Shown here piece after piece: positions 15,101 to 23,700 of a stretch of 64,000 nt of DNA (within the stretch, counting starts at the first letter, position 1; every line of letters starts with the position of its first letter). The notes beneath the pieces are model-generated. The model was not told the origin of the DNA and did not search any database. It was given only the letters and a program-made list of their open reading frames with translations. The DNA is taken from the NCBI GenBank assembly GCA_029964075.1, contig CM057145.1, forward strand, positions 2,108,001 through 2,172,000, in the 5' to 3' direction. Origin of the DNA: Patiria pectinifera. Lineage: Eukaryota; Echinodermata; Asteroidea; Valvatida; Asterinidae. Both the position numbers and the translations under genes were made by a program.

Positions 15101-16426
15101 CAGTTGCAGGTCGCGCTCAGGTAGCACTGGGTACACACGTGTAAACGAAATATTTTCCAAAACGCTAAAAACGAAACCCGAACAAAAAAAGGGGCCCACG
15201 TTCACGCGATCTTTCGTTGAGTTAAACATACTGTACATATAATGAAAGGTTTGCGGAAACACCATGTGCGAATAATTTCTCAACTAAGAGAATGGTTCTG
15301 AAAAGAACCAGAGGTATAAACTCGATGTTCCGGTCAGTATGCTCTGACCGTCTTCAGGAGAGTGAAGATGGTCAGAGCATACTGACCGGAATGTCGAGTT
15401 TATACCTCTGGTTCTCTTCAGAACCATTCTCTTAGTTGAGAAATTATTCGCACATGGTGTTTCCGCAAACCTTTCATTATTTAGTATCTCCACCATGCAA
15501 AGCCTCAAATCTTACATACTGTACATAGCACAAATAATTAACGACGATTTTGAACCTATTTAATTGACCATAGAAGCACCGCAGTATTTGATTACATTCG
15601 AGGTACATGTCGTGAAGTTTTTACGTTTCCAGTGACTCGTAGTAATTGTTGACTTGTCGTGTCAATCACGCTGTCTGCAGATATAATGGGCATGCATCAT
15701 CAGCCTTTCTGAAATGGCTTAATGTTTTAACGGTTCTTAAACTATTCTTAACCCTAACCCCCTAGGGCCTTGTTGCTTACAACCATCCTCAATCCTCCAA
15801 AATCCTCCAAAATTTTTTAACTCCGCCTAAATTTTTCAAAATTGTCAGACAGTCCTGCCTCAAAATGCATTCATCCTCAATCCTCCAAAATCCTCCTCAT
15901 CCCAAAACTTTGCACTCGTGTTTAAATGAAGGATAACCAACGCCAAATCCTTCAAAATCATCAGACAGTCCTGCCTCAAAATGCATTCATCCTCAATCCT
16001 CCAAAATCCTCTTGTGCTTCATTCACCATTCATCCTCAATCCTCCAACATCCTCATGTGCTTCAATCACCATTCATCCTCAATCCTCCAGAATCCTCATT
16101 TGATTCAATCACCATTCATCCTCAATCCTCTAGAATCCTCCAAAACCGCCAGGAGGATTTTGGAGGAGTGAGGTGGGTTAGGGTTAATGCTTATAAATTG
16201 TTGAAACACTTAATCACATCCGTATTCCATTTACTCTCAGCCTCGTAACCAGTACCGTACATCCATCACAATCCCGGAGCGATCGTGGGCACGCTTCCGC
16301 GACGTCTTCAGCGACTATGTTGACAAGATGAAGGAGCTACGAGCCGCCCCGGTGGAGGAGGAAGAGGAGGATCAAGAGCAGGAGCATCAAGACGGCGATG
16401 GTGAGGGGGACGGGGATGAGGAGTAA
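65..16426 (+). CDS. PURA: Pur-alpha/beta-type single-stranded nucleic-acid binding protein (whole gene, six exons)
   Basis: Joining 65-107, 8517-8617, 10418-10639, 12720-12840, 14378-14493 and 16241-16426 gives one frame of 262 codons plus stop, with GT-AG borders and matching phases (1,0,0,1,0). The product has three PUR repeats, at about residues 17-83, 93-160 and 168-234. Each carries the family signature of an aromatic beta strand followed by a basic turn ([45 protein letters not shown]). The tail is acidic, about 25 residues of Glu/Asp/Gln. Known family members bind purine-rich single-stranded DNA and RNA; repeats I and II fold together and repeat III dimerises. At 262 residues it is shorter than vertebrate PURA (about 320) because the Gly-rich N terminus and Gln-rich tail are absent. 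It could equally be called PURB, since invertebrates usually have one ancestral copy. The family is secure. Confidence 0.95.
2008..2102. repeat. Short hairpin, 26-bp arms
   Basis: The arm 2008-2033 (GAGTAACTTGGACCCAACTT...) is the reverse complement of 2077-2102 with one mismatch, around a T-rich 43-base loop. It is probably a foldback or MITE remnant. Copies of TTTTGCTCGTTTG follow at about 2145-2178. Confidence 0.8.
2400..2460 (+). repeat. CTGT/CCGT microsatellite
   Basis: Simple repeat of CTGTCTGTCCGTCTG units. Confidence 0.85.
2894..3562. mobile_element. hAT-like nonautonomous element with internal CTCGACTCGAGT repeats
   Basis: The left end CAGAGTTGTAATGACTC mirrors the right end GAGTCGTTACAACTCTG (read as its reverse complement). 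The flanks are CTGTCACA (2886-2893) and CTGTCACG (3563-3570), an 8-bp target duplication with one mismatch, as expected for hAT transposons. The interior is a degenerate run of ACTCGACTCGAGTC words. The left end with its flank is duplicated 116 bases upstream (CAGAG at 2778), so the 5' end has been tandemly duplicated. No transposase remains. Confidence 0.7.
3669..3868. mobile_element. 200-bp inverted-terminal-repeat element, copy 1
   Basis: The ends TGGACCGATCCAGTAAG and CTTACTGGATCGGTCCA are perfect inverted repeats. A second copy of the same 200-bp length lies at 36772-36971 in the same orientation. The interior is CpG-rich with repeated GCACGCATGTCGGA words. It has no coding capacity. The target duplication could not be resolved. 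Confidence 0.8.
5026..5625 (+). repeat. Tandem array, six units of 96-105 bp
   Basis: The word TGTACATTTC recurs at 5031, 5127, 5225, 5330, 5432 and 5529. Each unit runs through a T run, a G run of variable length, and GTGATCCATGAATACCTGAC. Unit length differs mainly in the homopolymers. Long ORFs on both strands here are by-products of the repeat. Confidence 0.9.
5745..5961 (+). repeat. Short direct duplication
   Basis: CGGCAAGACCGCACTGCC with following AAAATGAAGCAAGCATTTCT recurs about 140 bases downstream with small changes. Function unknown. Confidence 0.7.
6720..6802 (+). repeat. ACATGT-rich simple repeat
   Basis: Runs of TACATGTACATG at about 6724-6748, with scattered ACATGTA words after it. 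Confidence 0.8.
7912..8438. mobile_element. TTAA-flanked MITE, family 1, copy 1 (piggyBac-like)
   Basis: The element is bounded by TTAA at 7908-7911 and 8439-8442. Its ends are AGGGAATGTACA and TGTATATTCCCT, an imperfect inverted repeat. A second copy, about 90% alike by eye, lies at 32054-32575. TTAA duplications are the hallmark of piggyBac-superfamily insertion. There is no transposase; the internal palindrome GGTGGTCGGCCGACCACC is shared by both copies. Confidence 0.8.
8517..8617 (+). CDS. PURA: Pur-alpha exon 2 (first half of PUR repeat I)
   Basis: The acceptor TTTCGCAG ends at 8516 and the donor GTAGGT begins at 8618. It encodes [20 protein letters not shown] and on through a basic [13 protein letters not shown] strand, which aligns with the start of repeat I in vertebrate PURA/PURB (ELASK..Q.KR.Y.DVKQN..G.F.KIAE). 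The exon begins 79 bases after the end of a TTAA-flanked MITE. Confidence 0.95.
8680..8790 (-). mobile_element. tRNA-derived SINE head (inverted copy)
   Basis: The reverse strand reads GGTTGGCACAGTGATTACTT, then GGTTCAAATCC. These match the box A and box B region of the SINE at 47108 and 48588. It is truncated by, or abuts, the element starting at 8791. Confidence 0.6.
8791..9443. mobile_element. MITE with AGCACCCGATTTCA ends
   Basis: The left end AGCACCCGATTTCACGAA mirrors the right end TTCTTGAAATCGGGTGCT. Both subterminal regions are packed with CGTCGCAGCGCTGCGACG-like palindromes. The element is 653 bp with no coding capacity. The target duplication is not clear. Confidence 0.7.
9470..9715 (+). 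mobile_element. tRNA-derived SINE, family with TAAATGGGT body
   Basis: A tRNA-like head with box B GGTTCGATTCC is followed by a body (TGTCACTCATTGCTTCTC, AGTAAATGGGTGCC, GAGCTGTATACTCCCCAGG) shared with the copy at 57975-58215. It is on the plus strand inside Pur-alpha intron 2. Confidence 0.75.
10418..10639 (+). CDS. PURA: Pur-alpha exon 3 (end of repeat I, start of repeat II)
   Basis: The acceptor TTCTTCAG ends at 10417 and the donor GTAAAA starts at 10640; phase 0 at both ends. It encodes the helix of repeat I ([16 protein letters not shown] then HYAQLG), a Pro-rich linker and the first strand of repeat II ([20 protein letters not shown]). The exon starts with an ATG codon, but its phase and homology show it is internal. 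Confidence 0.95.
10696..11076. mobile_element. GGCCAAAAA-end MITE, family B copy 1
   Basis: It begins GGCCACACAAAAAAAAGTCT and ends TTTTTTTTTTTTGGCC, followed by TTAA at 11077-11080. It is the inverted counterpart of 61767-62103: the interior strings CAAACTCACTGGTTTGACTG and AAGTTAAGTCGGGCACCATT recur there as reverse complements. It starts 56 bases after Pur-alpha exon 3. Confidence 0.8.
12720..12840 (+). CDS. PURA: Pur-alpha exon 4 (end of repeat II)
   Basis: The acceptor CACACAG ends at 12719 and the donor GTAGTA starts at 12841; phase 0 to 1. It encodes [20 protein letters not shown] followed by an acidic helix. The block IALPAQGL is nearly invariant in the Pur family. Confidence 0.95.
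13352..13513. repeat. Foldback element, about 75-bp arms
   Basis: CAAATATTGAATGCTTTATC through ATTCTATTTTCC is mirrored by GGAAAATAGAAT through AAAGCATTCAATATTTG, around a short CTCGGCTTCGCCTC centre. The arms are near-perfect, implying recent origin or strong secondary structure. There is no coding capacity. Confidence 0.85.
14130..14322 (+). mobile_element. Partial copy of the TAGTCTTGG-end element
   Basis: CCACGCCCCCATTGCTACAA through GAGCCAAGACTAG matches the right half of the element at 53490-53791 with scattered differences. No left terminal repeat was found, so this copy is taken as truncated. Confidence 0.6.
14378..14493 (+). CDS. PURA: Pur-alpha exon 5 (start of repeat III)
   Basis: The acceptor ATGTTCAG ends at 14377 and the donor GTGAGC starts at 14494; phase 1 to 0. 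It encodes the third PUR strand set ([20 protein letters not shown], then IFMRVSEV). This matches the vertebrate repeat III pattern FFFDVG.N.YG.F.RVSEV, the dimerisation module. Confidence 0.95.
14534..14911. mobile_element. GGCCAAAAA-end MITE, family A copy 1
   Basis: It begins GGCCAAAAAAAAATAAGTCG with GTCTCTGGTCAG and ends GACCAGAGACCGAATATTT through TTTTTTTGGCC. The interior (GAGCACCAAGGAATGGGAAA, GGAGGACACCAATGTACATG) recurs in reverse complement at 55753-56131. It lies in Pur-alpha intron 5, 40 bases after exon 5. Confidence 0.8.
15239..15480. repeat. Long inverted repeat, about 110-bp arms
   Basis: ATAATGAAAGGTTTGCGGAA through CCGGTCAGTATGCTCTGACC is mirrored by GGTCAGAGCATACTGACCGG through CCTTTCATTAT, with a 20-base centre. 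The direct repeat CATACTGTACATA flanks it at 15227 and about 15515. The inner part resembles the 29.4 and 30.7 kb sequences (CTCCTGA..GA, stem, GAA, GGTTCTTCT.AGAACC). Confidence 0.85.
15780..16165 (+). repeat. CCTCAATCCTCCAAAAT minisatellite
   Basis: A degenerate pyrimidine-rich tandem array (CATCCTCAATCCTCCAAAAT, with CACCATT spacers) that ends about 80 bases before Pur-alpha exon 6. ORFs in it are low-complexity artefacts. Confidence 0.85.
16241..16426 (+). CDS. PURA: Pur-alpha exon 6 (end of repeat III, acidic tail, stop)
   Basis: The acceptor TTACTCTCAG ends at 16240 and the stop TAA is at 16424-16426. It encodes [20 protein letters not shown], a helix ending KMKELRAAP, then a tail almost entirely of Glu, Asp, Gln and Gly. 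Vertebrate PURB also ends in an acidic stretch. A CCTCAATCCTCCAAAAT minisatellite ends about 80 bases before the acceptor. Confidence 0.95.
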   Translation, partial: PRNQYRTSITIPERSWARFRDVFSDYVDKMKELRAAPVEEEEEDQEQEHQDGDGEGDGDEE

Positions 16427-17946
16427 CTCGGACCCTCCTTGTATTCAGCCGTCGTAAGTACACCTCAAGAAAGACGGGTTGGCTACAGGGGCTCGGCAGT
16501 ACAGTTCATGGATCTGATAGGGGTAAGTGCACTGTCTCCCAAATCGGAGACAGTGGAAGTATACCTTGATCTAGTGGGAAGATATAACACTCGTTTGAGA
16601 GTCATTGGAAGAGAAGGAGAATCCGTACAGATAACTGCTCTGGGATGTTTTGGATGGTAAGGTCTAGATCACAAGTTGAATTTAATTGACTACAGCGGGG
16701 TATATTTTGGGTAAAAGCAAAGAAAAGTATAGCAAATTTATCGGAATTCTTAAGTCGGGATATGTAATGTACCTGGCAAGAATGCGTAACTGTTATTCAG
16801 AGTTTTGATCAGGAATAGTTAAGAAAACAGAGATAGCAACAAGATGTCTCGTATATTTGGAATCGGCGGGAAGAGGGGATCACTTGAGGGGGTCTGTTGA
16901 AGGTCATGGCCAAGACTCGTGCTGACGTTAATATTCGCTTACTGAATTGTGAATGACTGTTAGTGTCGTTTCGTGTCTTCAAGAACACAATCTGACAACG
17001 TTTGGTAAGCATTTTGATGTGTGTAGACAGTGGTGTGTGACATTGAAGGTGTTGAAGTATTTGTAGCAAGGTAAATGAGACTATATGAGAAAGTGAAAGC
17101 AAACCGGTAGTCTGATGAGCAACTGGTTACCCTGTCACTTTGATTGCACTGTACACCGTCTTTGTACACACCCTACCAGATACACTGAGCCAAAATGAAT
17201 ACCAAATTGTATTAAAACAAGGATTCAAACTGTAAATTCTGAATATAGTTTGATTATTGAAATACTTTTTTGTACGAACTTTCACGTATATGGATGTGAG
17301 ATATTCTGTGGTTACCGGTGCTTTGTATAACTCCAGTACAAATATATACCATTTGAGTTGGCAGCATTTATTTTATTTTCAAGTCAACTAGTTCTTTCAA
17401 ACTATATGATACATTAGCTTCCCTCAATATGAATCAAAGAAAACATTTCAAATGACTAGTCTGTATGTCCAGCTGTTTCTTGGAAAGTCATACTTTGAAG
17501 ATAATGTCATATACACCATTAGAAAGTGTACACCATTAGAAAGCATTTGTTCTGCAAAACCCAGAAAAAGAATTGAATCAGTTCTTAAATAGTCTGACTT
17601 GAAGTCTAACCCCCTTGATAGGATCCTCCCTCACTCTTACAAAATCCAACACCATGAGGTAACTCAACACCCAAGCTGTTGGACTCTGATTATGGTGGTA
17701 CATGTATATAAAAGCATTATAATCACTATACCAGTGCAGTCCTCACTCCAACAGAATCAAACAAAACATGCAGTTGGATTGTGAAGAGTTGGTCCGGGGT
17801 GGATAGGGTTTAGCTCATTTGTGGGGACAGGTAACATAGCGTCTTACAGCAAAGTTAACACTTACACATAGCATATATTCAGAAAAGAACAACTCTAGCA
17901 TAAAGGAGATCATAGAAACAAGGAAATAATGTACCAGTAAACCTCA
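16427..17946. other. Pur-alpha 3' flank, probable 3' UTR
   Basis: About 1.5 kb of non-coding sequence follows the Pur-alpha stop and probably includes its 3' UTR, though no cleavage site could be fixed. It carries no inverted-repeat element up to the TAAACCTCA duplication at 17938. Confidence 0.5.
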
Positions 17947-18664
17947 TAGCCTTGGTCAAGGCGCAAGCTGTTTTTTATCCGGCCGTAGCGCGGTAATGCA
18001 TGCAGTCATAATGTCTATGTGCTATGCATGCAGTACAGTGCATTAATAATACAGCGCGAACAGCGACCTCACGCGGCCACTATTTTTATGCAAATCAGTT
18101 GGACCCAATGTAGGGCCTTGGTTCAATCGTCCATGTGAGGTTTTGGGGGTGGTGCTCATTATGTTAATAGCCTTAGCTGACCTTAAATGTCGTTTTCTTA
18201 TTGGTCGATCGTTGCGGGAAAACTTGCTTAGTAAAACGTGGCACCCGTACATAATGTACACGTACACGATTTGTGTCTCTGCACACGGCACCAATGCACA
18301 AAAACTGTGGTTCCTGTCACGTCCGCAAAAGGCGAATAGCTAGCTGCAAACAATTTGATGACGTCCGGATTTACCAAGGTGTGATTGGACACTCCACATA
18401 TTAGCCCCGCCTACACTTATCTGTATTCGCATACAAGGTCGTGCGCTAGAAATCCAGCGCAAAATAAAGAGAAACATAAGCTTTTGCCGACGATTGAACC
18501 AAGGTGCGGTATTTGGTCCAACTAATTTGCATAGAAATGGTGGCCGCATGGGGTCACTGTTCGCGCTGTATTTTTAATGCACTGCATAATGCATGGTCCT
18601 AGCGAGGATATCGTTTACGCGCCACGGCCGGGATGAATAACATTTAGCGCCTTGACCAAGGCTA
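17947..18664. mobile_element. Mutator-like nonautonomous element with about 190-bp terminal inverted repeats
   Basis: The ends TAGCCTTGGTCAAGGCGC and GCGCCTTGACCAAGGCTA mirror each other, and similarity continues inward for about 190 bases (to the TTGGTTCAATCGTC words at about 18118 and 18488). The flanks are a perfect 9-bp duplication TAAACCTCA (17938-17946 and 18665-18673). Long ends plus a 9-bp duplication are the Mutator pattern. No transposase ORF is present. Confidence 0.85.
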
Positions 18665-19089
18665 TAAACCTCACTGCTCACAAACACTACTCCTCCAATT
18701 GCGTTTTGAAGAAACAGCTGGACATAACCAAAACAAAGATGCCCTTCCTTCGATCGGAGTGTTCAGTCAGATTGCTGGATGAACCAAAGCCCAAACTAGT
18801 TGTTTTTTCTTCGCCTTTCATCATTCACTGATCGTTTTCAGATGATCTCTTACATGAAGAGATTGGACGTAATTGTAGCCACTCATCGCACTGATTTCCA
18901 GTGGATTTCATCGCACATGTGCACGCTTCTTTCACATTAAACCCCTCTTTCTAATGATTTGCAAGCCCAGGATAAAACCTCGTCGTCTGAATAATTAAGG
19001 ACCCAAAGTACCTGTAAGAACCTTTTTAAGGAAGTTAGTCAATAGATAAGTTCCCATTTGCCTGAGAGTGTCCATCCTAATCCTTATTC

Positions 19090-19260
19090 TGTTGCTAGTT
19101 TGGTAGAATGTTAACAGCACGCATCTCACTACTTTGAGATAAAACAAAAAGAAGAAAGAAACTAGAGGTTCAACGAAATTCTAGTATTGAAATACCTGTC
19201 TTCAATTTTTCTCGAAATATGTTACCGGGTAATTTCATGCCATCTATTTAAATCTCCAGG
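19090..19260 (+). repeat. Diverged direct repeat flanking the palindrome
   Basis: ACGAAATTCTAGTATTGAAATA with neighbouring words recurs at 20360-20382, and GGGATTTGGGATAGAA at 20300 recurs near 34045. This suggests an older interspersed family into which the palindrome was inserted. Confidence 0.5.
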
Positions 19261-19508
19261 ATGCCGGTACATGCAAGTTTTAATGGAATATTAACAGCAC
19301 ACATCTCACTGCTGATGTTTACTGTACATGTATGTGTATACTGCCCAAAGATGTTTGGACCAATCATAGTTGTGATTAACATGATCCAACATGCGTGCAC
19401 AAAATGTCAGACATGCGTGCATGTGTGTATGACGCACACAGCTGGAATAGGCAGGTTGGCAGTGAAGAGGTGCATGTGTGGTCTGCGTGTGCAGTTGACA
19501 GGACTTAA

Positions 19509-20012
19509 AGAGGTTGTGGAATGCTCAAAGACATTTCCGTCATTTTTCAAGTATATGTAGCCTAAGGTGTGGTGAAATAAAAACGACTATTGTTTCTGTC
19601 ATGAAATGAGTACAGAAGGTACTTTTGAGAGCTGTTTTTCAGGTCCAGTTTCGACCCGAACGTGCAACTGTGTAAAAGTCGTCGTTGCGGGCAGCAAACA
19701 AAACACAGTAAATCGTGACGTAATAAACAGGACTCCCGATGCACAGTAGCATACACGAGTCCTGTTTATTACGTCACGATTTACTGTGTTTTGTTTGCTG
19801 CCCGCAACGACAACTTTTACACAGTTGCACGTTCGGGTCGAAACTGGACCTGAAAAACAGCTCTCAACTATTGTTTCTGTCATGAAATGAGTACAAAAGT
19901 ACCGTTTGTACTCATTTCATGACAGAAACAATAGTTGTTTTTATTTCATTACACCTTAGGCTACATATACCCGAAAAATGACGGAAATGTCTTCGAGCAT
20001 TCCACAACCTCT
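19509..20012. mobile_element. TTAA-flanked 504-bp palindromic element
   Basis: AGAGGTTGTGGAATGCTC at the left and GAGCATTCCACAACCTCT at the right are bounded by TTAA (19505-19508 and 20013-20016). The arms pair over almost the whole length to a centre near 19745. The right arm carries an extra smaller hairpin (CATGAAATGAGTAC...GTACTCATTTCATG). Transcribed, it would form a near-complete double strand. Confidence 0.85.
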
Positions 20013-20709
20013 TTAATTGATAGATGTACCGGTATTGTCAGTGAACCAATTGAAACAACTACATGTACTTTAATTGATACTATAGAGCTACACAAAATTG
20101 TCTCGGAACAAAAAATTGAACCCTATACACAGTGTCCACAAATTGCAATTCTTGCCAATGACAGATTTTCTTTGAGCCACTTATCAATACAGCTTGCTTG
20201 CGTACAGCTGACCAAAGAAAAAAATGTTTTTAAAAGTTTGATCAAGATCTGAGCATTGCAAGTGTCAAACGTTGAGAGCAGTAAAAGTGTACACAAAATC
20301 TATGGGATTTGGGATAGAACAAAAAGAAAGAAAAGAAAGTAGAGGTCCATACTCTCTCCGACGAAATTCTAGTATTGAAATAGTTGTCACAAATTTTGCT
20401 TTAAATATGATACCAGGTTATGCATGCCATCTAGAACTGTGTACACAGTGTATTGCAGATGCTGCCACACCTGGTACAATTCACCTGTTGATGATAAACT
20501 TGTCCTCAATCCTGGATATTTAAAGTTAGAGAGGATTCCTGAGAAATGGTGACATTAGCCAGCCTGGATGTGAACTTGTGTCAGTTCAAGCCAGTTTATG
20601 TTCAGTCCGTGCCCCTTTAACACATTTCAATTGCATGCATAGTGAAACGTTGTTTGAAATGAAAATATGTGTAGATTGAAGCTCTTTTAAAATTTGACCC
20701 TATATTCAG

Positions 20710-20762
20710 ATCTTACTCAATATGAACTAATAGTTCACTAATAGTTCATATTGAGTTATATC
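20710..20762. repeat. Small perfect hairpin
   Basis: ACTCAATATGAACTATTAG-type arms around 20714-20734 and 20737-20757 mirror each other. A weaker outer arm follows (TTTGACCC / GGATCAAA). Confidence 0.7.
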
Positions 20763-20779
20763 TGATAAAAGGATCAAAT

Positions 20780-23700
20780 TTGGACAGAAGGAATGCATCA
20801 ATGCAAAATCGAATTCACAAGAATTAGTTTTTTTCTACCTGAAAGTTGTTTTTAGATTTACCATGTTGGTATTCATGCTAATATGAATTTCCATATTCAT
20901 GAGCAAAACTGTGATGTCAATCAAGGCAAACACCACGTTGGCTATAACTAGTGTTTATGAATAAACAGCAGATATTTGATTCTGCCAAAATACTTCTTAA
21001 ACTCAGAAGCAACTTGTTTGAAGCAGCATTCATTTCTGACTCTTGCTAGGTTTCCTTCAAATACCGTAGGTATTATTTAGAAAGGATTCTCAAATTAAAA
21101 CAGAAGGATTAGGTTGGACACTTGCGGATAGTTGGAGTATTTCTTGTTGTTAATGATACTACAAAGTGTAAGGTTAAAAGCAGCAATGTATGTTAATTTA
21201 ATATTAAAGACAGAAAAAAGCAGTAAAGTGTGTGGGGTTGGGGCAATGGCTGGAAGGATACATTGCATGGTTTCTGGATGTGGTTTAAAATAACACACCT
21301 GTAACTTCCCCTTAAATGAGTATAGCCCATGATATTTGGTGATATTTAAGAGCAGAACGTCAAATTGTTGTGCCCGTGAGTGTGGCCTAATATGAGTAAA
21401 TTGAAAGAAAGAAAACTGAATTTGATCAGGGATGTGTACCACGGCTATGTATTCAGCAAGTCATATTGGCCCAGCCCCTATTTGCTATAATTAGGAAAAG
21501 ATGTGGGTACAATGTGTAATGATTGGCTAGATGTACATGTAACAGGACTTTTCATTGGCTTGCTCATGACCAGAGATATGCAAATGAGTTGCCTTGTGGA
21601 TATACATGATGCGACGGGACTTCTCATTGGCTGACTGAGATATGTTAATGACTTGGCCTGCTACTATGGATGTAGTATATGCACAATGGGTGTTGTAAGT
21701 TTTTATTCCTTGGCATTGTTTCTTGTGTATATAACCACTTTGCTGGCTTTATATATCTACAGGCTAGAAGCTGTGTTTGGCCCATAGTAAATTAATTATG
21801 AGATTTGAATGGTGTTGTGAAGACGATTGAAAATGTACCTGCCCGAAGGGTCTTCAACCAAACATTCTGATCTTGAATACGGCTCGATACAGCTGACACT
21901 TTTGCAGTAAAAAGAATGGAATTTCCTCCAACTTTTTGTCATTTTTGTTCAAGTTGTTTATGACGCAAATGGAAAGTGCTGCAAGTCAGCCTTCAAGGTA
22001 TTGTTATTTTTTTCCTGACTTATATTCCATAAGATCGTGATGAATATTGACCCGTAAGATATACATCTAATGCTTGTTCATGACAATTCTATTTATAGGA
22101 CCTTTCTGATCTTTTGTGTCAATAACGATGCTTTTCTCATGCACATTATATAGCTCTTAAAACCTGTACTAAGTACGGTGGTCACACGATTGTCAGAACT
22201 GCCTGAACTAAACGCAAAAAAATATATATATAATCTCCTATCGTTCCAAAATCCATTAGGAGTTTAGAATAGTGTTCGTGGTTATGAAAGGTATATAACC
22301 ATCAATGCTTATTGTACGTGATGCCCCTATACATTTTTAGGTTCTGAGGAGGTAAGGACAAATGATGCAGGCATAATTATATTGCAGATCCATGTTCGCA
22401 TTGCATCATGGGTATGGATGACAAACACGTAATGCAGTTTATGCACAAATATACGGGGAAAGGAACAGTCAAGCTTTGAATTTTTTTTAATTTTTTTTCT
22501 TCAAGATTAAGTGATCATCAATTCACTTATAAAGTTGTGCATAGAATATAACAAATATAATTTGTAAATAACATTCAGTTTGTTTTACTTCAGGAATAAA
22601 AGTAAGAAATAACCTTTAATTTATTTCCGGGTACTAGTCATCATAGGTCCAGTGCAACAATTGTGATTTGGCAGTGTTGAAGTTTGAGCTTGATGTTTTG
22701 ATTCTGATTGGTCAGTATTGGCAGAGTCTCTAACTGGTCTCTAAAAAGGATTCCCCAAAACTGTCTTTGTTCTAATCAGCTTTAAAAATTGACTTTTCAA
22801 ATGAGTATATTTCAAATTGCCAATGCAGCAACGTGTGGAAAGATAATCACTAAATTGTCGATGTAATGGAGGAGGAATCAAATCAAAATTGTAACTGGTA
22901 CTCGGCCCCATAGGTCTTTGCACAACTTGCCTGGTTTGTGTGTCACCCAGACCCAAGATGCCTTGCGAATATTTTTTTTTTTCTGGATAAAGTAAAAAGA
23001 TCAAACGCAAGCCAGTAAAAGAAACTTTGTTCGATCAGCTATAGTTTGGCCAAGACTCTTTGGGCAGGTACAGTGTAACCATATGCATGTAGACGTTTTT
23101 GAAAGCATTTCCTTGCAAATTAAAAAAAAGCTTGTAAAATGGTGCGTAGGTGTTTGAAAAGAGTAAGAGAGTTTATACCACGCAGGCAGCATTCTAAGTG
23201 CGGACAGGTTATCCAAGGGAGATTTGTCAGTAATATATCCCTTCGAATTTCCTTAAAATAAAGAAAATGTCTTTCCCCAGAGTCAAACAGAAATAAAAAT
23301 ATGTACGCCAGGTATAAGAAAATTATACTTGTGCATTCTGAATAAGGGCTATTCTTGAACCAATGTAGCATCGCCTTTTCTGGTCACAAGTATTAATATC
23401 TTTATTGCAGCAGTTCCTCCTCGTTAAAAAAGGAAACATTAATAAATTTGGAGCAATATCAACATGTCATTGTATTCATTGTATGGAATGTATTGTAGTC
23501 CTTGACTAAGTTTCACAAACTGTTAAGTAAATGTTACACTTTGTACACACCAGAAGATTGAAATCATCGCAAGAAGTTTGGACCTGTGTACACGTACCTG
23601 TGCATACCGTGAGTGTTTGCTCTGCCGTGGTTAAAATCTCTTGTAGCGTGTCATTTGACCTGTAAGCATACTTTAATGATGTCAAATATTCACACTGATA

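Noticed and set aside
15926..16248. ORFs of 78-81 codons before Pur-alpha exon 6
   Set aside because: They are translations of the CCTCAATCC minisatellite.
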